Shown: positions 1-8,914, numbered from the stretch's first letter. The stretch is 51,938 nt of DNA from Caryophanales bacterium UBA7642 (GCA_002483745.1 DLIM01000040.1:1333-53270); one strand, 5' to 3'. Made by a program: numbers and translations. Notes: generated by a model from the sequence alone, not told the origin.

Positions 1-532
1 GTTTAACTTCCTCAACGGGCTTAGCTTCTTCGACAGGCTTAGCCTCTTCAACAGGTTTAGCCTCTTCGACAGGCTTTTCTTCCTGAGCAATAGTAGTCGG
101 ACTTAAAACAGGAGCGGTATTAGCAGAACCGGTAGCTAATTCCTTACGGATCTGTTCAGCACGTTCTTTGGAAACTTCATCGCCTTCACTAGCGCCCATA
201 TCGTAGTATTCTAAAGCACGATTTTTATTGACGGCTTCAGTTCCTAAGCCATAATAGAAATAATCGCCCATTTCACGATGATCTAGGCTATCGCAAGGCT
301 CACGAAAGAAATGACTTAAAGCCGCATCATAATACTTACGGCTTTCTTCAACATTAGGTTCAAGTCCCGGAACACCTTCACGAATGATCTTGCCTACTTC
401 AAAAAAGGATTTGCCTTTAGTTGTTCCCTTACGGGCAGACTTATTAACAAGCTTTAAGGCCGTATCGATTTTTTTGCCTTCGGCAAGCAAATTCATACCA
501 GCTTCAAGATTTTTATCTATGGAATAAGACAT
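1..532 (-). CDS. Sel1-like repeat protein, C-terminus cut by window edge
   Basis: Open frame from ATG at 532 running off the left edge, so the true C-terminus is not seen. The start has a GGGGGA ribosome site about 10 bases upstream. The visible protein has helical repeats of the Sel1/TPR type: short units such as EESRKYYDAALSHF and NKNRALEYYDMGASEGD, with the small-Ala/Gly spacing usual for Sel1 repeats. A low-complexity tail of KPVEEA hexapeptide repeats follows from about residue 150. No signal peptide is visible, so it is probably cytoplasmic. Sel1 repeats usually act as protein-binding scaffolds, and no partner can be named here. It has its own strong promoter and is downstream of radC on the same strand. 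Confidence 0.75.
   Translation of the reverse strand, partial: MSYSIDKNLEAGMNLLAEGKKIDTALKLVNKSARKGTTKGKSFFEVGKIIREGVPGLEPNVEESRKYYDAALSHFFREPCDSLDHREMGDYFYYGLGTEAVNKNRALEYYDMGASEGDEVSKERAEQIRKELATGSANTAPVLSPTTIAQEEKPVEEAKPVEEAKPVEEAKPVEEVK
10..80 (-). repeat. 18-base tandem repeat encoding KPVEEA units
   Basis: About four consecutive copies of an 18-base unit (aggctTAGCCTCTTCgac type on the plus strand) encode K-P-V-E-E-A repeats in the tail of the Sel1-like protein. Copies differ at third codon positions, so the protein repeat is kept while the DNA drifts. The array may continue beyond the window edge. Confidence 0.85.
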
Positions 533-563
533 AACTAGTATTCCCCCATTAAAACTAAATTAT

Positions 564-592
564 ATTATATAGGTCGTGAAAGTAAGTTTCAA
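564..592 (-). promoter_or_regulatory. Sigma-A-type promoter for the Sel1-like gene
   Basis: On the minus strand, TTGAAA (587-592) and a perfect TATAAT (564-569) are separated by exactly 17 bases, about 30 bases before the ATG at 532. This suggests the Sel1-like gene is transcribed separately from radC. Confidence 0.75.
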
Positions 593-616
593 GGCAAAAA
601 ACAAGATAAAATCCTT

Positions 617-1303
617 TTACTGATCAAATAAACTTGGCTGAAGCTTTCTAAGAGAAGCATATTCGTTTTCAAAAACTATTAAACTATCAAGTAATAGAAT
701 GCCTAAGCCCTTCAATTTAAAAGAAATTTCTTTGGTGTTTTTTTCATCATCACGAGAAGGAACTAATGAGCCTGAAGTATGATTATGTAAGAGAATTACG
801 CTATTTGCTTCTTCTTTCATGGCTTCTTTAATGATTGCCTTTATCGGAATATATACTTGACTGATTTCACAAAAATTGAAGCTTTCTTGCTTGATTAAAT
901 TCTTATTGGCCGATAGATAGAAAACCAAAAGGGATTCGGTTTTTCTGCCAAGGAAAAAATACTTCGATTTTTCAAAAGCGGTATCAGAATCAGGGATTTT
1001 ATTTCCTTTTGAAAGAGGAAGCCTAACTAAAACCTCCTTTACGGCTAAAAGCCTAAAGACTTTAGCCTTTTTTACGCCAAAGGCTAAAAGCTCTTTTTCT
1101 TCTTTGCTGAAGACACCACTCAAGCCCCCTTTTTCTTTAAGATAACGATTGGAGAGTTCGAGAACATTCTCATGTTTATCACCTGTTTCTAAAAGAAGTG
1201 CTAACAGTTCGACATCACTTAAAGAGGACATGCCTAAACGGCTGGCTTTCTCTCGAGGCTTTTCTAGGAGGGTATCTTTGAAATAGTGGATCTTTATGAC
1301 CAT
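617..1303 (-). CDS. radC: RadC/UPF0758 family JAMM-domain protein
   Basis: 228 residues, the usual RadC length. The N-terminal half has a helix-hairpin-helix-like region (LSDVELLALLL, about residues 28-38). The C-terminal half is the MPN/JAB domain with the metal-binding signature HNHTSG followed by PSRDD (about residues 172-186), so the His-x-His...Asp residues are all present. The family is predicted to be a metalloprotease or DNA-associated protein, but its real function is unsettled; the old DNA-repair role is not supported in other species. Its ATG overlaps the end of the upstream small peptide gene by 10 bases in another frame, which suggests translational coupling. valS lies further upstream, as in Bacillus-type gene order. 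Confidence 0.93.
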   Translation of the reverse strand: MVIKIHYFKDTLLEKPREKASRLGMSSLSDVELLALLLETGDKHENVLELSNRYLKEKGGLSGVFSKEEKELLAFGVKKAKVFRLLAVKEVLVRLPLSKGNKIPDSDTAFEKSKYFFLGRKTESLLVFYLSANKNLIKQESFNFCEISQVYIPIKAIIKEAMKEEANSVILLHNHTSGSLVPSRDDEKNTKEISFKLKGLGILLLDSLIVFENEYASLRKLQPSLFDQ

Positions 1304-1476
1304 TGGAAGGTGAATCCACCTGGCAGGGTAGCTTTGCCTGCCTTAGAGAAGAAAAATTTATAGCAGATTATAGTTACTAGCCCAATTGCTAACAAGGCCA
1401 TAACGGCTGTCAGAGTTAAGGCTTCTCCTCCTTTGATTTTTTTCATCTCTTCATCGTCTAATGGTGTGATTTCCAT
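1294..1476 (-). CDS. Small double-glycine-leader peptide (bacteriocin/pheromone-like)
   Basis: 60 residues starting MEITPLDDEEMKKIKGG. Counting back from the Gly-Gly cleavage site, Ile is at -4, Met at -7, Glu at -8 and Leu at -12, which is the consensus for leaders cut by C39-peptidase ABC exporters. The predicted mature part (about 43 residues) has one hydrophobic stretch (about residues 21-43, with one Cys) and ends in a Gly-rich, aromatic tail (LPGGFTFQWS). A GGGAG ribosome site lies about 10 bases before the ATG. The gene overlaps the radC start by 10 bases. No peptidase-exporter, immunity gene or modification enzyme is recognised in this window. It may be an unmodified peptide, a signalling peptide, or a small membrane protein whose leader match is coincidental. 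Confidence 0.7.
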   Translation of the reverse strand: MEITPLDDEEMKKIKGGEALTLTAVMALLAIGLVTIICYKFFFSKAGKATLPGGFTFQWS

Positions 1477-1538
1477 AAAATAAAATCTCCCTTCAAAGAC
1501 TATTTGTCCGGAAGAGAGACTTTTTACAATAGAAGGAT

Positions 1539-4121
1539 CTATTTCTGATATTTCTTTAATTCAGCGACATTCTTTTCGTATTTATCCTTCTCGGCAGCAA
1601 CCTTTTCAGGTTTGGCTTTAGAAATGAAATTGGGATTGGCGAGCATTTTCTTGGAACGCTCAATCTCATTCTTAAGGTACTCAATTCGTTTTTCGATAGC
1701 TTTCTTGGTTTCGTTATTGTCTTCATCTTTGATAGTTAATGCAAAGCTAGAAAAATAGATTAAATCCGAGCTCTTCTCCTTAGTCATGGTCAGGTTCTTG
1801 CAGAAACCGAATCTAGTAAGGTAAGGACTGGTTTTATCAAAGAAATCTTCTTTTCCGAAGAAGACAAGGTCGATCGGAGCATTGGGGGCTAAGCCATTCT
1901 CGGATTTGTGATTTCGGATAGCCCTAATGGCGTCATTTAAGGATTCCGCTAACTGAATATCAGAAGAAGGATAAGAAATACCGGAACTTAAAGGATAATT
2001 TTCCTCATAGATGGATTTCTTATGCATTGGCAAGTATGAATAGATTTCTTCGGTAATGAACGGGGCAAAAGGGAATAGAGCAATAAGAATCTGTTTAAGG
2101 ATATCGTAAAGAACATTGATAGTGACAGTCTTCTGTTTTTCATCATTGCCTTGGAAGGTAACCTTCGTGTATTCAAGATAATCGGAGCAGAACTTTCCAT
2201 AGACAAAGTCGTAAACATAGTTGGCAGCCTGGCCTAGTTCATATTTATCCATATTGGACTTTACAGAATCTAATAGCTTGTCTAGCTCGCTGTAAATCCA
2301 TTTATCAACAAATGATAATTCAGAAAGCTCTGGCTTTCTAGGCTTGAAGCCTTCCGGAAGCAAAGAAAGAATATATCGAGAAGCGTTCCAGACTTTGTTC
2401 AGGAAATTATGGGCGTTTTCGACTTTGCTCATCGAGAAGTTGATATCAAGTCCGGGAGTAGAACCGGTAGCTAAGGAATACCTTAGCGAATCAGTTCCGT
2501 ATTGCTTGATGACATCAAAGGGATCAATGCCATTTCCTAGGGATTTAGACATCTTTCGCCCTTGACTGTCGCGGACTAAGCCATGAATATAGACTTTCTT
2601 GAAAGGCATGACACCAGTGAAATGTAGGCCATCAAAAGCCATTCTCTCAACCCAGAAGAAAATAATATCGTAAGCGGTGACCATCACATCAAGAGGATAG
2701 TAACGCTTATAGAGAGGGTCAGAAGTATTAGGCCAGCCCAAAAAGGCAAAGGGAGCTAAAGCCGAACTAAACCAAGTATCTAAAACATCGGGATCCTGAT
2801 CATAGATGTTGGGATCAAGAGGCGTCTCAGAGCAAACCACTTCCTTAGTCTTCTTGCTGGTATAAACAGGTATTCGATGCCCCCACCAAAGTTGACGGGA
2901 AATACACCAATCATTGGTCTTAGAAAGCCATTGAGAAAAAATATTGGCATATCTTTCGGGGAAGAAGGTGGTCTGGCCTTTTCCTTCCTGTTCCTTAATT
3001 ACGGCTTCGCTTAAAGGCTGCATCTTCACAAACCACTGTTTAGAGAGCATCGGTTCAACAACCGCATGACTTCTTTCAGAATGGCCGACATTGTGGACGA
3101 TATCCTCAATTTTGATTACATCCCCATTGTCCTGAATATGTTTGAGAACGGCTTTTCGGCAGGCAAAGCGATCAAGTCCGACATATTCTTTCGGGCAGTT
3201 GCTGTTCATAGTGCCATCTTCGTTCATAGTCTTAACCAGCTTTAAGTTATGTCTTTGAGCAATAGCAAAATCGTTTGGATCGTGTGCCGGAGTGCATTTC
3301 ATGACACCAGTTCCAAAAGTCGGATCAACATACCTATCGGAGATTAAAGGAAGAAGCTCTCCGTTTGCCGGATTGATTACTTCCTGTCCTTCCAGTCCCT
3401 TATACCGTTTATCTTCCGGATTAAAGACCACTGCCTGATCACCAAACATGGTTTCTGGACGGGTGGTTGCGACTTCTAGATACTTGGAATGATCTTTGAA
3501 CCAGTATTTGAAATAATAGAATTTGCCGTTATCCTGACTATAGACAACTTCAATATCGCTTAAAGCGGTACGTAATTCAGGATCCCAGTTAATGATTCTT
3601 TCTCCCCTATAGATCAAGCCTTCATCATAAAGGGTTTTAAAGACGTGATTGACTGCTTTGCACATTCCCGGATCAAGGGTAAACCTCTCTTTGGAATAAT
3701 CCATGGAAAGTCCTAAAGCCTTCCATTGCTTGGTAATATAATCAGCGTGTTCTTCTTTCCATTTCCAGGCTTCGGCTAAAAAGCCTTCCCGGCCTAACTC
3801 ATACTTGTTCTTACCTTCTTCTTTAAGTTTTGCTTCAACTTTAGCTTGAGTGGCAATACCGGCATGATCCATATCAGCCAAAAAGAGGACATCATATCCC
3901 GACAATTTCTTATATCTAGCAATAATATCAAGAATTGTGGTATTGGTAGCATGGCCAATGTGAAGAATACCAGTGACATTAGGAGGTGGAACAATCATGG
4001 AGAAAGGTTTCTTAGCGAGATTTTCCTTTCTTCCAGCCTCGAAATAACCGGCTTTCTCCCAAAACTCTTCTTTGCCTTTTTCGACTTCATTATGGTCGTA
4101 GGCTTTTTGCATTTCGTTCAT
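1539..4121 (-). CDS. valS: Valyl-tRNA synthetase
   Basis: 860 residues, normal for class I ValRS; it charges tRNA-Val in the cytoplasm. The ATP-binding signature HIGH is at residues 54-57 and KMSKS at 523-527. The editing (CP1) domain lies between them, and a C-terminal coiled-coil tRNA-binding arm is clear (KKAIEKRIEYLKNEIER and on to the end). A longer frame begins further upstream, but its extra 20 codons are inside the T-box terminator. The ATG at 4121 has GGAGG 9 bases before it and is the correct start. Expression is controlled by the T-box leader just upstream, which senses uncharged tRNA-Val. Confidence 0.98.
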   Translation of the reverse strand: MNEMQKAYDHNEVEKGKEEFWEKAGYFEAGRKENLAKKPFSMIVPPPNVTGILHIGHATNTTILDIIARYKKLSGYDVLFLADMDHAGIATQAKVEAKLKEEGKNKYELGREGFLAEAWKWKEEHADYITKQWKALGLSMDYSKERFTLDPGMCKAVNHVFKTLYDEGLIYRGERIINWDPELRTALSDIEVVYSQDNGKFYYFKYWFKDHSKYLEVATTRPETMFGDQAVVFNPEDKRYKGLEGQEVINPANGELLPLISDRYVDPTFGTGVMKCTPAHDPNDFAIAQRHNLKLVKTMNEDGTMNSNCPKEYVGLDRFACRKAVLKHIQDNGDVIKIEDIVHNVGHSERSHAVVEPMLSKQWFVKMQPLSEAVIKEQEGKGQTTFFPERYANIFSQWLSKTNDWCISRQLWWGHRIPVYTSKKTKEVVCSETPLDPNIYDQDPDVLDTWFSSALAPFAFLGWPNTSDPLYKRYYPLDVMVTAYDIIFFWVERMAFDGLHFTGVMPFKKVYIHGLVRDSQGRKMSKSLGNGIDPFDVIKQYGTDSLRYSLATGSTPGLDINFSMSKVENAHNFLNKVWNASRYILSLLPEGFKPRKPELSELSFVDKWIYSELDKLLDSVKSNMDKYELGQAANYVYDFVYGKFCSDYLEYTKVTFQGNDEKQKTVTINVLYDILKQILIALFPFAPFITEEIYSYLPMHKKSIYEENYPLSSGISYPSSDIQLAESLNDAIRAIRNHKSENGLAPNAPIDLVFFGKEDFFDKTSPYLTRFGFCKNLTMTKEKSSDLIYFSSFALTIKDEDNNETKKAIEKRIEYLKNEIERSKKMLANPNFISKAKPEKVAAEKDKYEKNVAELKKYQK

Positions 4122-4340
4122 AAAAAAATGCCTCCATTCAAAGAATGACTTTGAAGGGACGCACAGTGTGCGCGGTACCACCCCTCTTCGGAATTGCCGC
4201 TCTTATTTAGGCAGAAACTTGCTAAGCTGCCACTCAGGGGATTCCTCCCTAACTCCGGGCTGACAGAAGAATACTTTTCTAACCCGTTTTCATCACCGTC
4301 AGGGCTCGCTTTTAGAAAGTACTTTCTTCCCTTCCCATCA
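4122..4340 (-). promoter_or_regulatory. T-box riboswitch leader of valS
   Basis: The minus strand between engB and valS has a full T-box leader. The T-box sequence AGGGGTGGTACCGCG is at 4171-4185. Upstream is a Stem I-like region beginning near 4339 with the AGTA motif and an AGCGAG...GGTGATGAA apical part. Valine codons suitable as specifier are GUA (4272-4274) or GUC (4262-4264), and I cannot decide between them. The terminator hairpin pairs 4149-4162 with 4130-4143 and is followed by seven U (4122-4128) directly before the ATG. The GGAGG ribosome site (4131-4135) lies in the 3' arm of this hairpin. Uncharged tRNA-Val is expected to stabilise the antiterminator and allow valS expression. 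Confidence 0.93.
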
Positions 4341-4387
4341 ACGTTACAAAATGATTATAGAACTTTCTTAGAAATAAACAACGGAAA

Positions 4388-4954
4388 CTAGACATTGGCG
4401 TAGATGTCATTTTTCAGCTGCAAAAGGCTTTTATTTTCCTTAGCTGAGGTTTCAAAGAATTGAGCCCCTTCAAGTTTTCCTTCCTGAAGTTTCAAGTAAT
4501 GCTTATCGGAAGTATTAAGCTTGTCGCATTTAGTGAAGACAAAAGCATAATCCATTCCGATGCTTTCAAGATAATCGGCAAACTGGTCATCAGCGGGCAT
4601 TAATAATCTTCTTGAATCCACCAAAATATAGACTTTCTTTAAGGCTCTATTGTCTTCAATGAAGTCCTTCATCAAGCCCGTAAAAGATTTTCTTTCAAAA
4701 GTGGCAAAACCATAGCCAGGAACATCAGCCAAATAGAATTTGTTGTCGACAAGACAGTAGTTGACAAGCCTTGTCAATCCCGGAGTCTTACTTGTCTTCA
4801 TAAAGCCTTTCATACGAAGAAGAGCGTTGATTAGGGAGCTTTTTCCGACATTGGATCTGCCGATAAACGTAAAAACCGGCCGGTCGTAAAGGAATTCCTT
4901 TGCGCCGGTCGCGCTTTTGATGAACTTAACGGAGTAAAACATCTTTTTAGGCAT
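4388..4954 (-). CDS. engB: Ribosome-biogenesis GTPase EngB/YsxC
   Basis: 188 residues, normal for the family. It is a GTP-binding protein needed for late assembly of the large ribosomal subunit. G1 is GRSNVGKSS (32-40), the G2 region includes TSKTPGLTR, G3 is DVPGYG, G4 is TKCDK and G5 is TSA, all intact. It starts 5 bases after the lon stop, so the two are very likely co-transcribed, as in other Bacilli. Its stop lies about 50 bases before the valS T-box leader. Confidence 0.97.
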   Translation of the reverse strand: MPKKMFYSVKFIKSATGAKEFLYDRPVFTFIGRSNVGKSSLINALLRMKGFMKTSKTPGLTRLVNYCLVDNKFYLADVPGYGFATFERKSFTGLMKDFIEDNRALKKVYILVDSRRLLMPADDQFADYLESIGMDYAFVFTKCDKLNTSDKHYLKLQEGKLEGAQFFETSAKENKSLLQLKNDIYANV

Positions 4955-4959
4955 GGTAA

Positions 4960-7371
4960 TTAATCTTTCTTGGAAGCTTTGGAAGGTTTCTTAGGAGTAG
5001 TTCTCTTTTCGATATCTTTCTTCATCTTAGTGATATCGTCAAGGAAGACACCTTTGAAAAGATCAGGTACTTTCTTAACTTCAACGATATTGAGAGCTGA
5101 AGAAATCTCTTTCGGGAGTTCAAGCATATCCTTGTGGTTCTCAAAAGGAATGAAAACCGTCTTGATATGTTCCCTAGAAGCAGCATTGCATTTTTCTCTT
5201 AAGCCGCCAATTGGCATGGAATTACCACGGAGATCGACTTCACCGGTCATAGCTACATCATTACGAATTCTAACTCCGCAGACAGCAGAGATTATGCACA
5301 TAACGGTAGCGACACCGGCAGAAGGTCCATCCTTAGGAGTAGCTGATTCAGGGAAATGAATATGGATATCATGGGTAGAGAAGAATTCCGGATTGATTCC
5401 TAATTCAGGTCCAATGGACTTGACATATGATAAAGCCGTTTCGCAGGCTTCTTTCATCACATCGCCGAGATTTCCAGTAAGAATCAACTGTCCTTTGCCG
5501 GGGAAAGTATTGACTTCGATTTCCAGTACTTCTCCGCCAGCATCGGTATAGGCTAAACCATTGATGATACCAACCTGAGAATCATTGACATCCTTGTCGT
5601 GAAGGAAGATTTCGGCTCCGAGATATTTGGTGACTTCTTTAGGAGTGATATTAATTTTCTGATTGTGTTCAGGATCTCTTAGATACTCAACCGCGAATTT
5701 ACGGTCGATAGTACCAATCTTTCTTCTTAATTCACGGACACCGGCTTCTCTGGTATAGTACTCAACAATGTAGTCCAAAGCCTCATCGGTCCAAGTCATC
5801 ATGCCAGGCTTGATGCCATTATCTTTCTCTTCAAGCTCAATTAGATGGGTCTTGGCAATGGTAAGCTTTTCAAACTTGGTATAAGTATTAAGCTCAATCA
5901 TTTCCAGACGATCAAAGAGAGCCGGAGGAATCTTAGAAATATCGTTAGCAGTGCAAATGAAGAGAACCTTGCTTAAATCGAAAGGCTCATCAAGATAATT
6001 ATCCGTGAAGAAACTGTTCTGCTCAGGGTCAAGGACCTCAAGTAAAGCACTAGCCGGATCGCCATGATAACCGCCGCCATCAATCTTATCAATTTCATCG
6101 AGTAGGAAAACCGGGTTATTGGAACCGCATTTGTTGATAGAAGAAATAATCTTGCCAGGCATAGCACCGACATAAGTGCGACGATGGCCACGGATTTCAG
6201 CTTCATCGGAGATGCCGCCTAAAGCTACCTTAGTGAACTTTCGGCCTAAAGCTTCCGCAATTGAAATAGCTAAAGAAGTTTTGCCGACACCGGGAGCACC
6301 ATAGAAGCAAAGAATCGGAGCTTTCAAGGAATGAGTCAGCTGCTTGACCGCCAAATACTGAAGAATACGGTCTTTCTGTTTCTCAAGGCCATAATGGTTA
6401 GCATCTAAAACCTTCTTGACATCGTCAAGGTTTTCATTATCAGTAGAGGAAATTCTCCAAGGAAGATTAACCAGCAAGTCCAGATAGGTGTTAATGACGC
6501 CTAATTCCTGGGACCCCGCCGGCATAGCCTTCATTCGGGATAATTCGGAGCGGACACGTTTCTGGATGTTGTCAGGATAGAGTTCCGGATGTTCGGTGAT
6601 TTTCTTCTCATAGACTTCATCGGGGTCATCACCATCGAATTCTTTAAGCTGATTCTTGACTGCCTTCATCTTCTCTCTTAAAACGTATTCACGCTGATTC
6701 TTATCGATTGCATCGGAAACCTGCTTCTGGATATCGTATTCAATCTTGGAATCAAGGTTGAATCGGTCAAGATCAGAAGTGACAATCCTGAATCTCTCGA
6801 TAGGATCCTTCTCTTCCAAGGTCATCTGTTTGACAAAGTTATTGGAATTAAGGAAAGCGCAAAGATGATAAGGAATCATCTTTACATCGGGAACAGTCTG
6901 AGAAAAGTCAGGCATTTCGGGAAGCTGCGGGTATTTCTTTCTTAAAGAGGCATAGGTAGTAGTGAACTTTCCTAACATCTCATAGACTTTATTGTCTTCC
7001 CTCTCGTAAATGGGGCGGGAAGAAACGGTAGCCATAACAGTCCCGGATTGACTATCAACATTGAAATCCATTAAGTCGACGGCGGCTTTACCTAAGCAGA
7101 CGACTTTAAGGCCGGAGGCATCAGGTGTAACAGAAATAATCCTGCATAAGCATCCAACTGTTTTAACAGCAGGAAGAACTAAATTGTCAAAATCGCCATA
7201 GACGTTATCGGAATTGGCAAAAACCATGACAAATTCATCACCGGTTTTTAAGCGTGAGAAAAGGTGCTGGTCATAGCTGTTCTGAGCCAAAATATGCATC
7301 TCAACATCGGGTAAGCCGACATCGCGATGATTAGGTAAGATCGACAAACGCTTTTCTGAATATGTATTCAT
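4960..7371 (-). CDS. lon: ATP-dependent protease Lon (LonA type)
   Basis: 803 residues, full length. The order is an N-terminal substrate-binding domain, a coiled-coil region near residue 220-250, the AAA+ module with Walker A GAPGVGKTS (358-366) and Walker B VFLLDEID, then the protease domain with catalytic Ser684 (in DGPSAG) and Lys727 (in GGLREKC). It degrades misfolded and regulatory proteins in the cytoplasm using ATP. A Lys/Pro/Ser-rich tail ends the protein. It lies 65 bases downstream of tig and 5 bases upstream of engB. No CIRCE element is visible before it. Confidence 0.98.
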   Translation of the reverse strand: MNTYSEKRLSILPNHRDVGLPDVEMHILAQNSYDQHLFSRLKTGDEFVMVFANSDNVYGDFDNLVLPAVKTVGCLCRIISVTPDASGLKVVCLGKAAVDLMDFNVDSQSGTVMATVSSRPIYEREDNKVYEMLGKFTTTYASLRKKYPQLPEMPDFSQTVPDVKMIPYHLCAFLNSNNFVKQMTLEEKDPIERFRIVTSDLDRFNLDSKIEYDIQKQVSDAIDKNQREYVLREKMKAVKNQLKEFDGDDPDEVYEKKITEHPELYPDNIQKRVRSELSRMKAMPAGSQELGVINTYLDLLVNLPWRISSTDNENLDDVKKVLDANHYGLEKQKDRILQYLAVKQLTHSLKAPILCFYGAPGVGKTSLAISIAEALGRKFTKVALGGISDEAEIRGHRRTYVGAMPGKIISSINKCGSNNPVFLLDEIDKIDGGGYHGDPASALLEVLDPEQNSFFTDNYLDEPFDLSKVLFICTANDISKIPPALFDRLEMIELNTYTKFEKLTIAKTHLIELEEKDNGIKPGMMTWTDEALDYIVEYYTREAGVRELRRKIGTIDRKFAVEYLRDPEHNQKINITPKEVTKYLGAEIFLHDKDVNDSQVGIINGLAYTDAGGEVLEIEVNTFPGKGQLILTGNLGDVMKEACETALSYVKSIGPELGINPEFFSTHDIHIHFPESATPKDGPSAGVATVMCIISAVCGVRIRNDVAMTGEVDLRGNSMPIGGLREKCNAASREHIKTVFIPFENHKDMLELPKEISSALNIVEVKKVPDLFKGVFLDDITKMKKDIEKRTTPKKPSKASKKD

Positions 7372-7436
7372 TCAAAAGACTCCTTTTAAATTAGCACACA
7401 CGTAAAACGGCACGAATATTCTGAGAAATCAAGAAA

Positions 7437-8879
7437 CTACTTGGCTTCCTCTTTTTTAGCATCAGCTTTAACCTCGGCATCAGCCTTCGGGGCCTCAGCT
7501 TTCTTTTCGGCAGCAACCGGCTTAACCTCTTCCTTCTTATCGCCGTTTAAGACAAGGATTCTATCCTGGACTCTTTCAGTGACAATAGAAGAGAAGACCT
7601 GGTTGATATAATTATTGATCTGGTTCTGAATTTCTTCATCGCTAAGTTTCTGAGCCTTCATATAAGAAGTGAAGCCACTGATGAATTTATTGATAGGAGA
7701 GCCTAATTTCTTTTCGACATCTTCCTGGGTAGGCATAGCAATCTTTTCAGCAGAGGCAATAGCATCATAGATTAAAGAAGACTTAAGTTCATTAGTCATA
7801 CCATCTCTGATTTCCTTCTCATATTCCTCATCAGTCTTCTTGATAAGCTTAAGGTACTGCTCAAGATTTAGACCCTGCTTTTCAATCTGGGCCTCATCTT
7901 CGCTCTTCTTCTGCTCAGTCAAAGACTTAATAACTTCCTCAGCAATAGCATATTCAGAAGCATTGCGGCAGGAGACAAGATAGTCATTGACACGGCTAGT
8001 GAAATAAGAACTCTCAGCAGTCTTAGTAAGGTTATCCTTGATCTTAGACTTAAGTTCATTTAAATCCTTAGCGACATACTGGCCAGTCAAAGTGGTAGCA
8101 AAAGCATCATCGATCTTAGGAAGAGTAGCTTCCTTGACGGCATTTAAAGTCACCTTGAAGACAACGGCCTTAGAAGTAAGCGGAGCCGGATAATTGTCAG
8201 GCATAGTCAAAGAAATATCGAACTTCTCACCAGCCTTATGGTTAACGACCTGTTCCTCAAAGCCAGGGACAAAATGCTTGCTGCCTAAGACAAGATCGAA
8301 GCCCTTAGAGCTTCCACCCTCAAATTCCTTGCCATCCATTAAACCGACAAAGTCGATATTGGTAGTATCGCCCATCTTGGCGGGTCTATCAACGTTGACT
8401 AATTCTTCATTATCCTTAGCTAAACGATTGAGCTCAGCTTCGACATCCTTATCAGTGACTTCCTTCTTGGTGACGGAAGACTTTAAGCCTTTATAGGAGC
8501 CTAACTTAGTGATAGTAGGTCTAAGGACGTAAGTGATATTGAACTCAGCTTCAGTGTTAGAGAACTTGGTAAGGTTAACATTAGGGCGAAGATTTCTTTC
8601 GAGTTTGTTTTCCTTAATGTAAGAAGAAAATTCCGGATCCTTGTTGAAGTTATCATCGACATCTCTTAAAAGAACATCGACCGTCTCATTAGCGACGTCT
8701 TCGTTCTTGAGATACATGCTAGCCTTTTCAACAGGGGCCTTACCTTTTCTGAAACCAGGAATAGTAATGTTCAAGCAAAGCTTATTGACGGCTTTCTTGC
8801 TCGCCTTAGAAACTTCATCAGCTCCGAAAGTGACAACAGCCTCGAGATGTCCATTCTCATTCTTGAAAGTGTGATTCAT
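7437..8879 (-). CDS. tig: Trigger factor (ribosome-associated chaperone) with charged tail
   Basis: 480 residues; typical trigger factors have about 430. The N-terminal ribosome-binding domain contains GFRKGKAP, close to the usual ribosome-docking signature. The middle is an FKBP-type peptidyl-prolyl isomerase domain (GDTTNIDFVGLMDGKEFEGG, about residues 165-185) and the C-terminal part is helical. The last ~35 residues are a Lys/Glu/Ala-rich, unordered tail (KPVAAEKKAEAPKADAEV and on), absent in most relatives and similar in style to the KPVEEA tail of the Sel1 protein. A good promoter lies directly upstream, and lon follows on the same strand. Confidence 0.96.
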   Translation of the reverse strand: MNHTFKNENGHLEAVVTFGADEVSKASKKAVNKLCLNITIPGFRKGKAPVEKASMYLKNEDVANETVDVLLRDVDDNFNKDPEFSSYIKENKLERNLRPNVNLTKFSNTEAEFNITYVLRPTITKLGSYKGLKSSVTKKEVTDKDVEAELNRLAKDNEELVNVDRPAKMGDTTNIDFVGLMDGKEFEGGSSKGFDLVLGSKHFVPGFEEQVVNHKAGEKFDISLTMPDNYPAPLTSKAVVFKVTLNAVKEATLPKIDDAFATTLTGQYVAKDLNELKSKIKDNLTKTAESSYFTSRVNDYLVSCRNASEYAIAEEVIKSLTEQKKSEDEAQIEKQGLNLEQYLKLIKKTDEEYEKEIRDGMTNELKSSLIYDAIASAEKIAMPTQEDVEKKLGSPINKFISGFTSYMKAQKLSDEEIQNQINNYINQVFSSIVTERVQDRILVLNGDKKEEVKPVAAEKKAEAPKADAEVKADAKKEEAK

Positions 8880-8914
8880 ATATATTTACTCCCTTTATAT
8901 AAACAAGCTTATTA

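Noticed and set aside
10..80. CRISPR-like short repeats
   Set aside because: The 18-base units are contiguous, without spacers, and lie in frame inside a protein-coding gene.
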